Positions 25,701 through 40,700 of a stretch of 64,000 nucleotides of DNA are shown piece by piece (position 1 is the first letter of the stretch; every line of letters begins with the position of its first letter). The notes beneath the pieces were generated by a model, which was given only the letters and a program-made list of their open reading frames with translations, was not told the DNA's origin and ran no database searches. A program made the position numbers and the translations under genes. The DNA lies in assembly GCA_973895155.1 (NCBI GenBank), contig OZ316892.1, positions 27,652,001 to 27,716,000 of the forward strand, read 5' to 3'. Source of the stretch: Marsupella aquatica (lineage: Eukaryota > Marchantiophyta).

Positions 25701-28700
25701 TTTATTCACAACTTTTCATCGTTGTTTGCAAGGTAGGAATGACAATGATTATGTAAAGGATGCAGATTTTCAATAATTACTATGCCCATAATATTGTGTA
25801 TTGCAGGTGAATGCGGTGTTTGAAATGAGGAATCTATCTACATCGATGAGAACCTATGTGAAAGATTCTGACGGGGGACCTCTGATCGAATTCACTAAGA
25901 ATCCCACCATTCGTGGCGATACAGGAGATGGTGGTGGAGTGGGTGTCTTCGGGACTTTGCCTCTTTGCACATTTGGTAATTCTCTCGCAGCACGTGTATG
26001 TTTCTCTCTTTAGCGTCGCTCTTTAGCAGTGAGTCTACCATTTTACCATTTTTTGCGACAAAAAGTTCAGGTCCCCCCTGTACTGTCAAGTTTTGCCGTG
26101 CTATCATGACTCTCACAGAGCTGCTCGACCTGTTTGATCTAGTGGTTTTGGATCAGTTCATATTATTTTGACACAATTGTCAAAAGGTTCGTCCTTCACC
26201 ATAATGGCAAATGGACGCCAATCTCTACTAATGGTTATGATTCTGCATCTTAATTGAGTACGAATTATGGATCGTGATGTGGGCAGAGGTCTTGGCAAAG
26301 GAACTGGTGGGCATGTTTCAGAAGGAGCTGAGAGTTAAGGAAAGTAAATCTTTATCTGCCTATGTCCTTGTCATTCTCTTCATATAATTGGCTTTGGCTG
26401 GATCGTATAGTTAGTACACTTCACATCTGCAGAAAGACCAATGATTCTATGGTGTGCAACAATGTTTCTAAAGTTTATAGCGCAAGATGCGGAGACCTCT
26501 CTATACTTGGGGGATGTTAGGGACCCTGTACAGCTGCTGAATGTGTGCAGTGGCTTTTGGCGGCGGAGTTTTACAATCTGGTGAACAAGAGCACCGAAGC
26601 AGCGAATTCGAAGGGGAAGTATGTTCATTTTAGGTATGTAGACCCTATCAAGTATGCACAGGAGGGTGAAGTAGACAACTGGGATGAACCTGCAGAAGCA
26701 AGGCCTGCAGCTCTTGACAGGGAACCTAAACCACCATCCCGAGAGATTTTGCAGGTATTTTCTACGTTATTTCCTGTGGTGAAATTTTATCTTTCATACA
26801 GCAGTTTGGGAATCGTGAAGGTTTCTGGATTCTCCTTCCTTGTGCGGGAGCATTCATCTTTAATTCTTGTCCCCTTTTACCAGATTTGGTGGTTTGGCCA
26901 TGCAGGATCATTTGGTACCCTGCTGTACAGCAAATCCTTTTGACACCCTGGGACTGAGATTTTGATGATCTATCAATTGTGCAGGTTTACTTGACAGCTC
27001 TCCTTGCCGAGGTACACATCAACAAGGATAGGTAGTGATGCATATTCTTGAGCCACTCACTTATGACATTTTTGGCTTATGTTTTGTTTGCAATTCAGTT
27101 TAGTTTTTCATCGCTGTTGGCTATTTGGAAGTCTCGCCTTTCACTGCATCCCTCGACGCGTCAAACTTTGGTGCTGCAATGCGATTTATATGTACTGAAG
27201 AAATAGCTCAACTTTTATATGTACTTCCGAATTGGCTAATCGGCTTTCTTATGTGCCTAAGGGTTTCTGAGATTTCAAGGCTTTGGAGTGACGAGATGAC
27301 TGGCGGTATCGCTGGCAGTCCACAGCGCTAAATAGATGTCAGCTCTCTCTAAGAGGTATCTATCCTGACGATTTTGCAGGTCAGACGCGCTGAAGAAGTG
27401 TCTGATTTGAAATTTACCCAATGGCCCCTCGATTATGTTGCAGATTAAGTCTTTTGAAGGTATCATTTGGATCATAATTCTGCCTGTTCAACATTTGAAA
27501 CATTCTTTTATCGCTAAATTCATCTGAATGGCCTCCTACAATGCCTGGAGGACCCTTTTCCATCTCATCGTCTCTTCAGATGGGCCTTTCATGAAGATAT
27601 GAAGACAGGTGTCTTGCCTTGCATGAGCATCATGGAGATGCACACAAGCAATTCACCACTCCTTACCAGAGAAGGGGAGTCGAGGCAGAACAGGTAAGTT
27701 TAAGCTCAGGAAACCAAATGGCTTGCTAGAGGGACAGATTTGCAAGTCTGGATCGCCTCGAAAATTGAGAACAACTTGTGAATGCAACGAACCTGCAGTT
27801 CTGTTGAATATTGATGGAGCTGAATTATCGTGCTACTACAAAGTTTTGTATAACTGAGGATGATATGTCGTTGTGATTTTCATGCAGATGACAGAAACCT
27901 GCCTTCAATCTGCTTCTAATATTTCATGAGACAAGGATTGGGAGGCAGTTTATACCTGGGCGTATGCTCTCTACTCTAAGATTAGTTGTAAAGGAACTGC
28001 AACAGCACAAAAGTCTTTTTCACAGAACGTTCCTGAAATAAAATCAGATACTTTTCTCTGAAAGTCACGATTCAAAATTATTCCATTTCTAGCTCTTTGT
28101 ATATTTACGAGTAACATTATGGTCATTACAGTTGTGTGGACAAATGGTGAAAGAAAGAAGTGTCATGTTTAGCATGAATTAAATGTTGTGTATACAGCAG
28201 GGAGGTGCAATCTGACCTTCAAACAAAAGCAATCAAGGGATATGACATCTGCTCCTCATTTCATATGCCTCAGTTTGCAAACTGAAAATGCATCCAACAA
28301 CAAAAACTGTCCTCGTTGAGATATCTGGTATTCCGAAAGTTGTCACGGGGCTTTCTTCTTATTCTACGGCCCCAGCAAAATACAAAATGATGACAGTCTA
28401 CACCTGTGAGAAATTGATGTAATCTGTCCCAAATATTCCGAAGATAATCAATCTGAAGAGTAAATAAATGTGGCGTTTGGAACCACATATATGATTCTAC
28501 GGCTGTGCAATTGATAGCTTTATGAAATGACACGATATAAACTGGTTACACACGAACAGCCTTGGAGAATAAGAAAAAGTCAATACTTGTGCTCAAAGGT
28601 AATCACCAAGGATTTCAGGTGGAATGCAGAAGCTTTCAAGTCATGATTGATTCACTACAACCCCAACCAGATAGTCATTATAGTCCATAAATATGGTCCA

Positions 28701-31700
28701 TGAAAACTTAGCTACATGACTTTCCGGGAAGGAGATTATGCAAATGAGAGAGACCTCCACAGATGGTTACGTGTGGGTAAATTTTATTATGTACCAAATT
28801 TACTAGGTCCATCAAATAACACTTGTTTTTCTTTGTCTTGAAAGCCACAAATAGACCCATAAAACAGAGTGTAGATGTTCTACTTTGAAGTATGCACCAC
28901 TGTAAGATAGCTCACAAGGGGGAACAATACCCAGGGATGCAACACAGACCCATACCAGGAGGAGAGAGGGTGGACAGGCCCACAAACAGCAAGCCAGGGT
29001 CGAAGAGAAACCAATACTCCCACCACTACATCCCATGCACACAAACACACACACCCTCCACATCCCTTGTGTTTGAAGGGGGCATTGAAACTGGTACTTC
29101 TTGGTTCTAGGCTAATACCAGGTTCAATGCCCCCTCCACACACAAGTTAGGGCCCCATGTTTAACACAGGTCAAGGAGAGAAAAAAACTCAAATATATCT
29201 TCCCATGCACACAAACACACACACACCCTCCACATCCCTTGTGTTTGAAGGGGGCATTGAAACTGGTACTTCTTGGTTCTAGGCTAATACCAGGTTCAAT
29301 GCCCCCTCCACACACAGTTAGGGCCCCATGTTTAACACAGGTCAAGGAGAGAAAAAACTCAAATATATCTCCCCATGTTTGACAGGAGAGAAAAAAATCA
29401 AACATATCTCCCCATGTTTGACAGGAGAGAAAAAAATCAAACATATCTCCCCATGTTTGACAGGAGAGAAAAAAATCAAATATATCTCCCCATGTTTGAC
29501 ACAGTTCAAGGGGAAAAAATGCTGAGAACAGTAGAGTGTACCCAAAGTTTTGTTGAGCCTATCCTCTCCTAAATAAAGAAGTTGAACCATTAGGGCGTCC
29601 CAACCTTACTGGCACCAGTACATTCCTGGTGTGGACCGCCCAATTCAGGTTTAGGTAACTGCACATCAATATATGATTTATATGATATATCACGCCATAC
29701 CATGACAAATCTCATTATTTTCTTTAAATCAATGAGCACACCATATAGTATCTCACATCTTGATAAGATCAAGTAGCGGCCACCAAAGATTTGGCCATCT
29801 GCAGTTTTACACCTGGTTTTTTAGTGACTGGCTTTGTCACTATCCCTTGCTCTGGCTAGGTTCGAGGCAAAGTGCAGATTCCCGTTTTGGGGTACCTGGT
29901 TGTTTACTTCCGGTGTTCATCTTTGGGTGGCGGCCGGAGATATCCAGATGACCGGAAGGGCCCCGGAAAAGTATAGGGTTGAGACACCCTATTCCTCCGC
30001 CAACAAAAGCTGTTGGGAGTGCAAAGATCAGTCCCGGCGGTGTGGGACCGGCGATGAGGGGAGCCTTCCCGGCATGGTACGAGAGCCGTGCCACAGTCCA
30101 GTACTCCGGGCCCTGGACTGTACTCTACTCCACTGTACTGTACGCTGTCGGGAATAATCTATGTACGTTAACGTACGGAACGGTACGAAGTTTTTCCCCC
30201 GAAGTGTTGGAAAAAGACAGCGTTTCTGCGCCACATCTCCCGCGGAATGGGACTGTCGTTATCGTGCTGCCAGTTGCCGCGCGGCGCTGGCGCAAAGCTC
30301 TGACTGGCCCTTTCCTTTGTCTTCCTGCTTCGTCGGCCTAGACTGACCCCTCGAGGCCTCGACCCTCGTGGCCCCACCCGAGGGGGCTGGCCCGGCCCTC
30401 TGGTAGGGTTGGGGGTTGGGGTGGGCGTGTCTGTGGGCTAAATTAAGTGAAGTTCGGCCAACGATTTCTCCGCCCTGTCACGCCGTCGCCGTCGTCCATA
30501 TCCGACCACCCATCCTAGAGTGCTCAGGGTAAAATTTATCGAATACTACCGTAGTCTAATTACTCGTTTAATGAACGTACATAAAAATAAAATTTCTCAA
30601 TATTAGTCTGATTAGCCCTTCAATGAAAGTAAATAGAGATGTGAAAACCAGAAAATATATTGCAAAAAAAAAATTAAAAAATTCTGTGTTATCTCGCGTT
30701 CATGTTTGGCCCATCCCGTGTTTTTTGTTCCCCCTCACTTTGTCCAATTTTGTTCTTATTTAGAGTTATTGTTTAGATATTTCGCTCTGACTAGACCCTA
30801 GACCTTAAAAGTAGCTTATGTTTATGATATAATAGTAAGAGTTTTTAAGTACATTATCACTATAGACGTTCAAATTTCCAACTCGGTCCAGCCACCTATC
30901 CTAGAGTGGGCAGGGTAGTTATTATAGAATAGTTTTTAAATACATTATCTGTAAAGATGCTCAAATTTACAGTTCTGTCACTTGTTTTTATTGTCAACTT
31001 TACACATTTTGTATATGGTTTCACTAAGTATATACACATACTTTTTACAGAAAAAAGCCAAATAGAGTACAAAAGAATAAACAAGAGAGGTCCCAAATGG
31101 ACAAAACCAAACGCAAAAGAAGTGAGCAAAAGGAAACCCTAAAAACCAAGAAAGAGGAACTAAAAGAAGTGAGCAAAAGGAAACCCCTAAAAACCAAGAA
31201 AGAAGAACTAAAACTACCGCAAATGGACCGAGGTCCTCATCATACCTAGCAAATGTGGCAACAAGCTAGTGGTCTACATCAAGTGTCGAAACTAGATCGG
31301 CAAGTGGGACAGGAATGTCCTCTAGGGGGGCTAGCCGCTGCGGAGGTCACACTAGCACCCACTGTCAGAGACCGACGATAGACGGCCCGAGCTTGAGCAT
31401 GCTGTAAGGTGACTGAAATGCGTTGGCGAAAGTGCATGGTCAAAACAGATAGCGGGGGCCCGGTGGGACCCATCCGGCCGTGAACATCCCAAGCAGCTTG
31501 GCGAAGAAGCCCGTCAAACTGATGATGGAGACGCCCAAATATCTCAAGAGCAAGGGGCAGGGAGCTATCAGATGAAGCTCGTGCAGCATATTTGGCCTCC
31601 TTCGTTGCTGCTGCTCGTGATGCTGTTGCCCCTACCGTTGTTGCCGCTGTCCCAATGATGTCTTGGCGTAATGGGTTTGCCACCACTACATCTGCCAAAG

Positions 31701-34700
31701 TACGATGACCTTCACCGACCATGGTAAGATCCACCCGTAACCGCTGTGATGGAGGACCAGGTAACTCGAGCACCACCTCCCGCCGCGCGCAGACCAAAGA
31801 GCCAGAGAGAACCTGAGCAGTCGCATCTCTCACAACGTCGTGAACAAAAATGGTTTTGCCGCCCAAACTGCATCGAAGAAGATGGACACCTGTGGCATCA
31901 CAAGGCTTCCCACAAGTGCAAGTAGGAGGTAAACCAGCAAGAAGTGGGTGGGGCAAGCCCAGACGAAGACGCATGGCTGTTGCAAACTCCGCTGAAGACA
32001 TCCGTAGGTGAGGAATGACTGGATTGGCCTGAAGCCAGCCTCCTGCGCCCTTCCCTCTGGAAGAAAGAATTCAAGCTCGGTCCGTGTCAGGTGCCTCGGT
32101 GAGGATGCTGGAGAGGGTGAAAGCGTGCATACACCCAATAAGGTCTGCCTGAAGATGGACGGGGTCCACTTAGGATAAAAACTCCTGGAATGAAGGTAAC
32201 GCAGCTTGAATAGGATCGAGTAATGATGACCGCGTCGTGCGCAAATGAACCTGAAATGGGAGGGAACCCTCCTCGACCTCCATGAGAGACGAAAGTAAAA
32301 AAGGTCGATCCTCAGTAAGGAAACGATTTGCCAACAATGAGAAGGCGACCATCCAGGCGCCCAAGAAGGCCAAAGGTGCAAGGCGCTCAGTGGAAGTAAG
32401 CCCAAAACCACCGTGAGAAATAGGAAGACTGAGCTGTCGATGAAGCCACGGAGATGAGAGCAAAGTACCTGGCCCTAAAAGAGAGGCCAAAGTCTCACGA
32501 ATGGAGACATCAAACGCTCGGAGGTGTAGATAAAGATCCTCGGTAGGGGGATGTGTCCGAGCCAAATAGGATGCACGAGGGTGGATGCATCTCAACAACA
32601 ACCCAAATGTTGCCTGAGAGTCTGCTAACTTAGGGAGCATAGGAGTAGGGGCTAAGGCAGACTGGAGAGCGTCAGCTATGAAAGATGAGCAAAAGGAGGC
32701 GGTACCAACTGGGGAGCCAAGGACCCGAAGACCATCGGCTGGACGTAAGAACCCATGGGGAAATGCAAGATCAGAGGGTAACCCAGCTGGACTCCATGCA
32801 CGACTCTTCACCGGCTGAACCCGTAAACCAAGGCCCAACAAATGGGTGGAAAGGGTGGCGAGGGCAGAAGTAACAGCAACAGGTGGACCAATTATGTGGG
32901 TGTCATCTGAAAGGGAGGGGAAGATACACTGGGGATGGGCCGCGGAGGCTTCCCATAAAGCAGTAAAATGGGCAAATGAATGGCAAAAAGAGGCCCACCC
33001 AAAGGGTCACCCTGACGTGTACCTTCTGCAGAAGAAAGAGTGGTATACACTCCTGTAGAGGTGTGATGACTATAGAAGAGGGGGGCCTCAAACCCATAAA
33101 AACAACGGACAAAGGGGATAAGGGACTGGATGTCTGGATCCGCTGCCCTCAAAGCACAAAAAATTGCTGCCCGAGAAACCGTATTGAAAGCATTGGAGAT
33201 ATCAACCTGGAGGACAACCCAATCAGGGTGGAGGTCCAAGGTAGTACGAATACCCGCAATAACTGTCTCACAACCGCCAGGAACGCCCACTGCAAACTGA
33301 CGTGGAGAGAGATGATCTGATAGTGCAGAGCGATACTGCGATGAAAGTGTGCGAGACACCAGACAAAGAAAAAACTCTCCAATAGCTATGGGCCAAACAC
33401 CCGGTGAAGACTTAGCCATGGCCAATAAACTAGAAGCACTCAAAAGCCGAGAGACTGGAGGAGGCAAACGTCCGGCAGCAATACACTGGCAAAAGGAGAA
33501 GAAAACTGGAAAACCAGACTGAGGATCCTCAGGGGGGAATAAATCACAAAAATGCTCAAAGACATAGCTAGAGGGGCCACCAGCCGCGCAACGCAGAGCA
33601 TGGAGGAAAGCAAAGGTGAAGTGGTCCCTACTAAACTGAAGATCCTCCTCAGGCTCAAAATCCTCCACGAACAAATGGAGCTGATCATAGGGCTGCGGAT
33701 GGAGATCTTGAAGGGCCGTCAAGGTGACCTCGCCAGGGGGGCTGGTGTGGTGGGAGAAAGGGCCTGGACCGCAAGACGATATTCACCAGCCTGGGCTAAA
33801 CGACAAGAGTGACGAAGGTGTCTATGCTCTGGAGGATGAGAGTGACGAGCTGGGTCAGACAAACCACGGGTAGTAAAGGAACGGGCTCGAAGAAAGTACT
33901 TTTCCTTAAGCTGTTCCCAATCTCCCCGCAGAAAACAATGGATACGAGAGGCAGTCTCACGGTGACCCACGCGACCACCGTGACTAGGGAGGGTAAGAGT
34001 CCACTGTGGAAAAAGCATGAGTAAAGACCAATAGGAGACCTCAATAGGATGCGCCAACATAAGTTGCATGAGTTGCAACAAGGATGACCAAACTAATGGG
34101 CGCAACGCAAGTGGGATGTGGTTATAAAGGCGAGGTCTAATGTACCCTGGATGCTAGGCTGGAAGGGGGTCTAGAGAGCGAACCCAACTCCATGCCTGCT
34201 CGGAAGCCTCCAAGGAAGGAGGGGCAGAGCTAACTGGGTCAAGAGGGGGCTGGGGCTGGGATTGTGCTTGCTGGCGACGTTGGCACCGGCCCTGCCCGTG
34301 GTGATGAGGAAGGGAGAGGCCAACCCAGCCACACTCAGGACAAGTATGCAGGGGACACTCGTCTGGGGAGGGAGCAGGGAACGACTGGACAGGAGGTGGG
34401 GGGGAACCAACGTGGATGAAGAGGCCGGAGGGGGATGCTGGAGGGGTGGAGGGGGTATGGGGTGGGGAGAGGAGCCAGGGCATCGATGGGGTGGGCAGTA
34501 GACTGGGGGGACTGGCAGAGCATCGGGCATGATTGGGGTCATCACGAAGATGAGAGAGATCCAATGAAGAAGAGCAAACACGAAGGCGACCACGAGGCGG
34601 GGGGGAGGAGGGGGGAGAACTGTGTGGGGGACTGGGCACTTGCCCCGCGCCAACACTCTCAACGTAGACATGACAGGGAGCAACCCGATAAAAGCAAAAG

Positions 34701-37700
34701 CGCATCAATGGTTTCACTGGTTATGTTAGTGAACTTTTGGTCCATAAACCATAAGTTACAAAATAAACACAACAAATAGTGTGACAATTTAAAAATCATT
34801 TAGAAATCTTCAGAGGCAGAGAAAGTTGTTCTCAAGAATTTTAAAATTGTTAGTGTGTGACTAAAAGTGAGTGTCGAAACTTCAAAGTTACAGACTAACA
34901 AATGGTCAAAGCTTTTTCAAATTCTTTCTGTTTTCATTAGCTTCTGTAGTGAATTATTGTTGTGATGTGTCACTAATCTTTTCAGATTATGGATTTGATA
35001 TTCCACACATTTTTTGGTCCGTACTGTCATGGCATATCACTATATATATCTTTGGGCTTATATGGTATTTTGTAACTTCTTTCAGTCCATATTGTAAACT
35101 GCTTAAAAAAAAATTCTCCAACAGGACTAACCCCCCCCCCCCCCCTACAAAAAATGTAAAAATTTGGAAGAATTAAGCCCCCAACAACGAGCAATGGGGA
35201 AAAAACCACCCATGCAAGCCAACCAAAAGCACAAAGCATGCAGCACCAGAAAGAACCACAACACCCACCCCAAAGACGCCACTGTGAAACCCTAATCAGG
35301 CCATGGGTGCCAAAAGATCCACCAGAGTTAACAATGTTAACTTCATAATTAAGGTCGGACATCAATTTTTGAGATTTGAGATGCCCTAATGATGCCTTGT
35401 GTGTGCAATGACATACTAATAATCATGAACATGTAAATTTCTTTGATTTATTTCTCATTGTTATTGAGTAAAATGACCATTATCATAAGATAGCATGAAC
35501 ATAACAACATCCACCAAATACACAAGAAATAGACACAAGAGATGTAAAATTCATTTCACTAGAGGCTACGGCCAAAGGAACACACAAAAGAGTTTTACTG
35601 AACTTTAGCCCCTTGACCATAGGGTCTTCATATATTAAACTTTTCTTGTCTCCTAATTGGCTCCATAATAATGAGTCTAAGTTCGGTTCCACTACTAAGT
35701 GTTGCTAGTGTCACTAGTAGTTGCATATCTAACCATAACCAAGCACCTAACTACGACTCAACTAACTTTGGTGATAAATTAACTCTAGACCGTAGAGGAA
35801 ATACCTTCAATTTCGGCTCTTAATGGGAAAATTCACTAGAATAAATTTGGTCGAGAACTCAAAAAAATCACTTTCGTCCATCCATGTGCCAAAAATAAAA
35901 GGAAAAATCTGACTCCATTTCTTGAGACAAGGTGTTTACTATTTCGTGTTTGTAGCTCACCTATCTGAGTTATCAAATATTTTCAGATTTAAAGAGGACC
36001 ATCAGATCATGCTTAACCCCATTAAAAAACCCCATGCAAAATAAAGGCTCTTTCTTCAAATCAATTTATCTGAAAGTGAGACATGATTTTTTTCAGGTGG
36101 AAGACACCCTGGTCCTACGCTAGTCATCCGCCCCCACGGATTGGGAGCGATTGGGCAGAGCAAGGGTTGGTAAGATTTTCTCCCTTTTGCAGCAGGGGTT
36201 AGATCCACATCATTATCAACGATCTGACGGTCGGAGGGATTGCCTGAGTGATGGGTGGACATCTTGGCCGTAGATCCTGAATTTTGGGTGGGTGATTGAT
36301 ATCCATCATGCACGTGGTTTCATGAAGCAGGAGGGCTATTATTATTTTTAAAATGGACAAACCGTCCATGGAAGATGGAGGCATCTGATCAACAGGCCCA
36401 TCATCATGCCCACTTTGGAGGGAATCTCATCATTTTCTATTGCAGATTGGAAACAATAATGAAGGGTTGTACGAAAAGGAAAACTTAACAATGAGAAATA
36501 TGTTCAATGGACACACCCCTCATTGAACACACCCCTTGGAGACCTCTCAATGGACCAAAACGTTGAAGTTCTCTTCCAATCTCGCTTCCAATGAACCTCC
36601 AAGCCCACCCATAATATTTTGTGAAAAACTCTTGTATGGTAATTTTCAGTCCTTTTAAAACCTTTGATTGGCTACCTTTGAGTGTCTAACTGCCTCACCA
36701 AACATGGTCGACAATGACTCAAAATACGTCATTGGCCTTGCAATCCTAATAAGAAATGGTCATTTGTTATTAGACTTTGTATACAATGATGACAAGAAAA
36801 TACTTAACAGGACCCCTTTGGCATCTCTTGGACTTAACCAGACCCTTATGAGTAAGATACCATGAAGACCTGGGCGACATAGGAGTCTCAAGGGTCTTGT
36901 TAAGTCTTTATGGCATCTTGCTGGACTGTTAAATCCAGGAGATGCCAGAGGGGTCCTGTTAAGGTCTTGTTAAGTCTTTATGGCATCTTGCTGGACTGTT
37001 AAATCTAGAAGATGCCAGAGGGGTCCCTTAAGTCTTTTCTTGCAATGACTACAATATTTCCAGATGGTTAGAGGAGTGATAAGAACTCCTGTCAAACCTG
37101 ATCTGCAGGGTGTAAAATTGGATATGTGAATATAATGAAGTGAACTGAAGAAATTATGCACAATGTATTGATTATGCTAAATAAGGCATGGTTCTGTTCA
37201 TTTGGGCAGACTTTAGTGAACTGAAGAAATCATGCACAATGTACTGATTCTGCTAATTAAGGCATGGTATTGTTCATGTGAGCAGACTTAGTGAACTGAA
37301 GAAATCATGCACAATGTTTTGATTCTGCTAAATAAGACATGGTTCTGTTCATTTGCGCAGACTTTGGCGCCGAGTGTCTTTAGTTCTAAGACCGAGTGCC
37401 TTTAGTTGTAAGACCAGGGAGAAATATAGGTGTGAACTCTGTTTGCATTATTTGCACAATTTTTGTGCCTGATGCACGTATTTTTGTGTTGTACCCACAT
37501 AACATGTGTGTTAATTTGGGCAAGCTTTGGCTCCAGAAAATTTTGTTAGGCCTGGGAGCAAATGATTTTTAATTTTGAACTTTGTGTGCAAATACCTGGC
37601 ACATATACTTTTGTATTGCATATAGCGTGGTTTTGTTCATTTGGACAAAGCTCAGCATCCAGAGTCTTTGCAAGGTTGGGGCTGATAAATAGTACATTGT

Positions 37701-40700
37701 GCAAGGTCAGTTTTTCAAGTTTTCTAAAATTTTCATTTTTGGTAGTCTAGAGTGAAAGAAGTCTGACTACCATGTTAAAAAATGAGTACACTCCATGCAC
37801 CAAGTACAATAAAGACATTGGATGTTACTCAATCCACAGAAATCAGTATTACAAACACTCAAAGATACACACAAAGGTGTATGAGTTGATCATTATTATT
37901 TATAAGACATTGTGGTGATTTTAACATGGCTACAATCAAGGGTACAAATTTTGCAAAATGACTTCAAAATTTGTAAAGCTTTATGATCAGCCCACCTATT
38001 GTCCTCTAAAGGTACCACTACACATGACCAGATCATCTGGAGCACCTCTAAGATTGCCTGGTGGAAAGAGTTTCCTTCACCTTGCATGTGTACTTTGGCT
38101 ACTGTCTTGGAGCATTTATGTGGGGCACAATGAATCTAAAACTTCTGTGGCCGGAATATAATCTTGATGCACAAGTTCATGCACATGCATGCAGCAATCA
38201 CCTTCATGACAGAGACTTAGAGATTCCAAATTGGTTCCTACCATCACGAAAGCCCCACAAACTTTCACCTTAGGGTGGCCTCTCCTTACACATCAGGGGC
38301 CTCTCCTTGCACATCAGGTGCCTCCAGCTGCACAAGTGTCTCTACTAGGGGGCTTCAATAATCAGGCTGCGAAATGTTTCATGGCCATGGCTGTCTGTCC
38401 ATCAGAACAGTGGTGGGGATGTGTCCAGGGCACTGTACAGTTTTTAGGGGCCACAATTTTGAATGGTCGCACAGTGCCTACAGGAAAGAGATGCTCACAA
38501 GGTCACTACCTCACATTGTTGTGGCACACTCATGTTCTTTCTCAAAAATTCATAGCAAAAACACCATAAACTTAAATTTGCAAAAATAGTCTGGGCCTTC
38601 TGGCCCGCTGTTGATGGCTCCCAAAATCCTTTTGCTGTTGATGGCTCCCTACTAACGGCAAAACACTCACGGAAAATGGAAAAGTCCTGCGCCTACTTTG
38701 TGTGGACCATTGTCAAGGCTGCCCGTCATTTTTCTGATCGTTTCCGTGCCAAACCTGACACAGACGCCCCAAAAACATTGTGACCTACTTGTGCATCAAG
38801 TGCCTTAGGCTCCACAATTGTAATCTTATGGCCGTTTTTTATTGGACTCGGCTTTCGTCCAAGATATGGGTTCTTTGAGGGAGTCCTGCAATTCTACATC
38901 TTATGGCAATAAGCATAGCATTCATAGCCACTCAAGAAAATTCAAGAAGGTGGGACGCCCCCTACCAATGTAGTCACCACTTGTGATGGAATTGTAGATA
39001 CATTTGGTGAAAAGGGAACACCCAATACCCCCAGGATATTGATCAATATCCATCTTTTGCGCAGGAGCTTCATCACTTGTAGGATCAATCATTTTCTTCC
39101 TTGCAAAACAATTTTTTGTGTTGTCTTCTTCGCTACAGTTGCATGATCTGCTTCCTTAACCTATGGCAATCAAAAAAATGTAAACATTGATACAAGGATC
39201 TCCAACTATTACTTTGGTACAAAATCCAATGGAAACAATTGCATCCTTAACTGAATGATTCATAGGTTCAAACAATACATTGATGTTGAAGTGTACCATT
39301 ATGGTCGAGGGGACTGTAGCTCAGAAATTACCTCAGAGCTTTCCTCAAATGGTAAGGCTGCATGTGGATGAGGAGCAACATGGGTCTCATTGTCAAATGT
39401 TGTGTCCAATGGTTCTCCTCCATCATGACACTAAATTTTAGTTGTCAATATCTAGGCAATTGAGACTTTTAAGTACATGCAACCATTTTGTCTACAATGA
39501 CATGATGGTAACTATGCAACCCCAATGGAAGTCAAGGAGGTCACTCTATGGAGGGTCATACATCACGTGTGATGGTTTGAGTTATTTACAACCCCCCTTA
39601 ATCACTTTAAATAAAGTTGTATGACATCAATCATATGATTTACTTTTTTTTAAATCAAGCTTAACCTAGTTTTTTTTCAAAGAAAAAGGGGGGAGCCCCC
39701 CCCCCCCCCCCCGGAGGGACAAAAGCTGCCCCGACAGGAGGAGCACACCGCACCGCAAGGGGACGCCCAACCAGATATGGGGCCACACACTAATCTGGCC
39801 AAGGAACCCTAAGCACCCATCTGGTCTTAGATTCCAAATTGACCGGGGCACCGATTCTTCCTATCTCTATACCAGAGGTGACTATCCACAAAAGAGAGAA
39901 GCTTAATAACTCTATCGATATGGGGTTTTGTAATCTTTCTGGCCTTAGAGGCCTGGCCAGGGTGAAGGAGTGAATAACTCAATTCTACTCCGGGAAGCCT
40001 GGCAGTGTTGCAACCTCTCAACATTCCTGTGAAAAAGATCCAATAGCAAATTCTCATTCATCATTGGAATTGGCGTTAAGGAAAACTGGGCTGTTGATCT
40101 TTTCCCAAGGAAGGAGCTCCCTGATTTTGTTTTCACTTCTTAGCAGACTTATACAAAGTTAGCATAGACTTCAGGTGAATCCGATTGGCAAGGGATCAAC
40201 CACCCGGGAAGCCTGCCAAGGAAAATAGAGTGAACAACTTTAATTATTTTCTCTCATTCCAGATGCTCTTGCACATCTCCATCAACAGATCAATTGTCCC
40301 TGGTTTCCTCTTTTGTCTCAAAAGTAAGTGATGGCCTTATACAATCATACAAATTTATAGAATATTCTCTCACATATATGTTTATTAATTTAAATATGTA
40401 TTCAATAAGTAAAGAATATTCTTAGAAAATTTTCTTTATAACATAATATTTTTCATACTAGGCTAGGATTACACATAGCATGCACATGATACCTCAAAAT
40501 ATACATTAAGTTAAACCGGCCCATGAGTTTTGACTTCCTGATTTTCTTTGCTTTCTTTCGAGACTACTCGGCTTCACCTCCCTTGTCCGATGAAAGAACC
40601 TAAAATGTAGTACATGGACAGGCACGAGAAAATAATCCATAGAAAAAGGGCAACATGTGCCTTCTTCATCAAATGATACCGTAATCCCCACTTGTCAGGT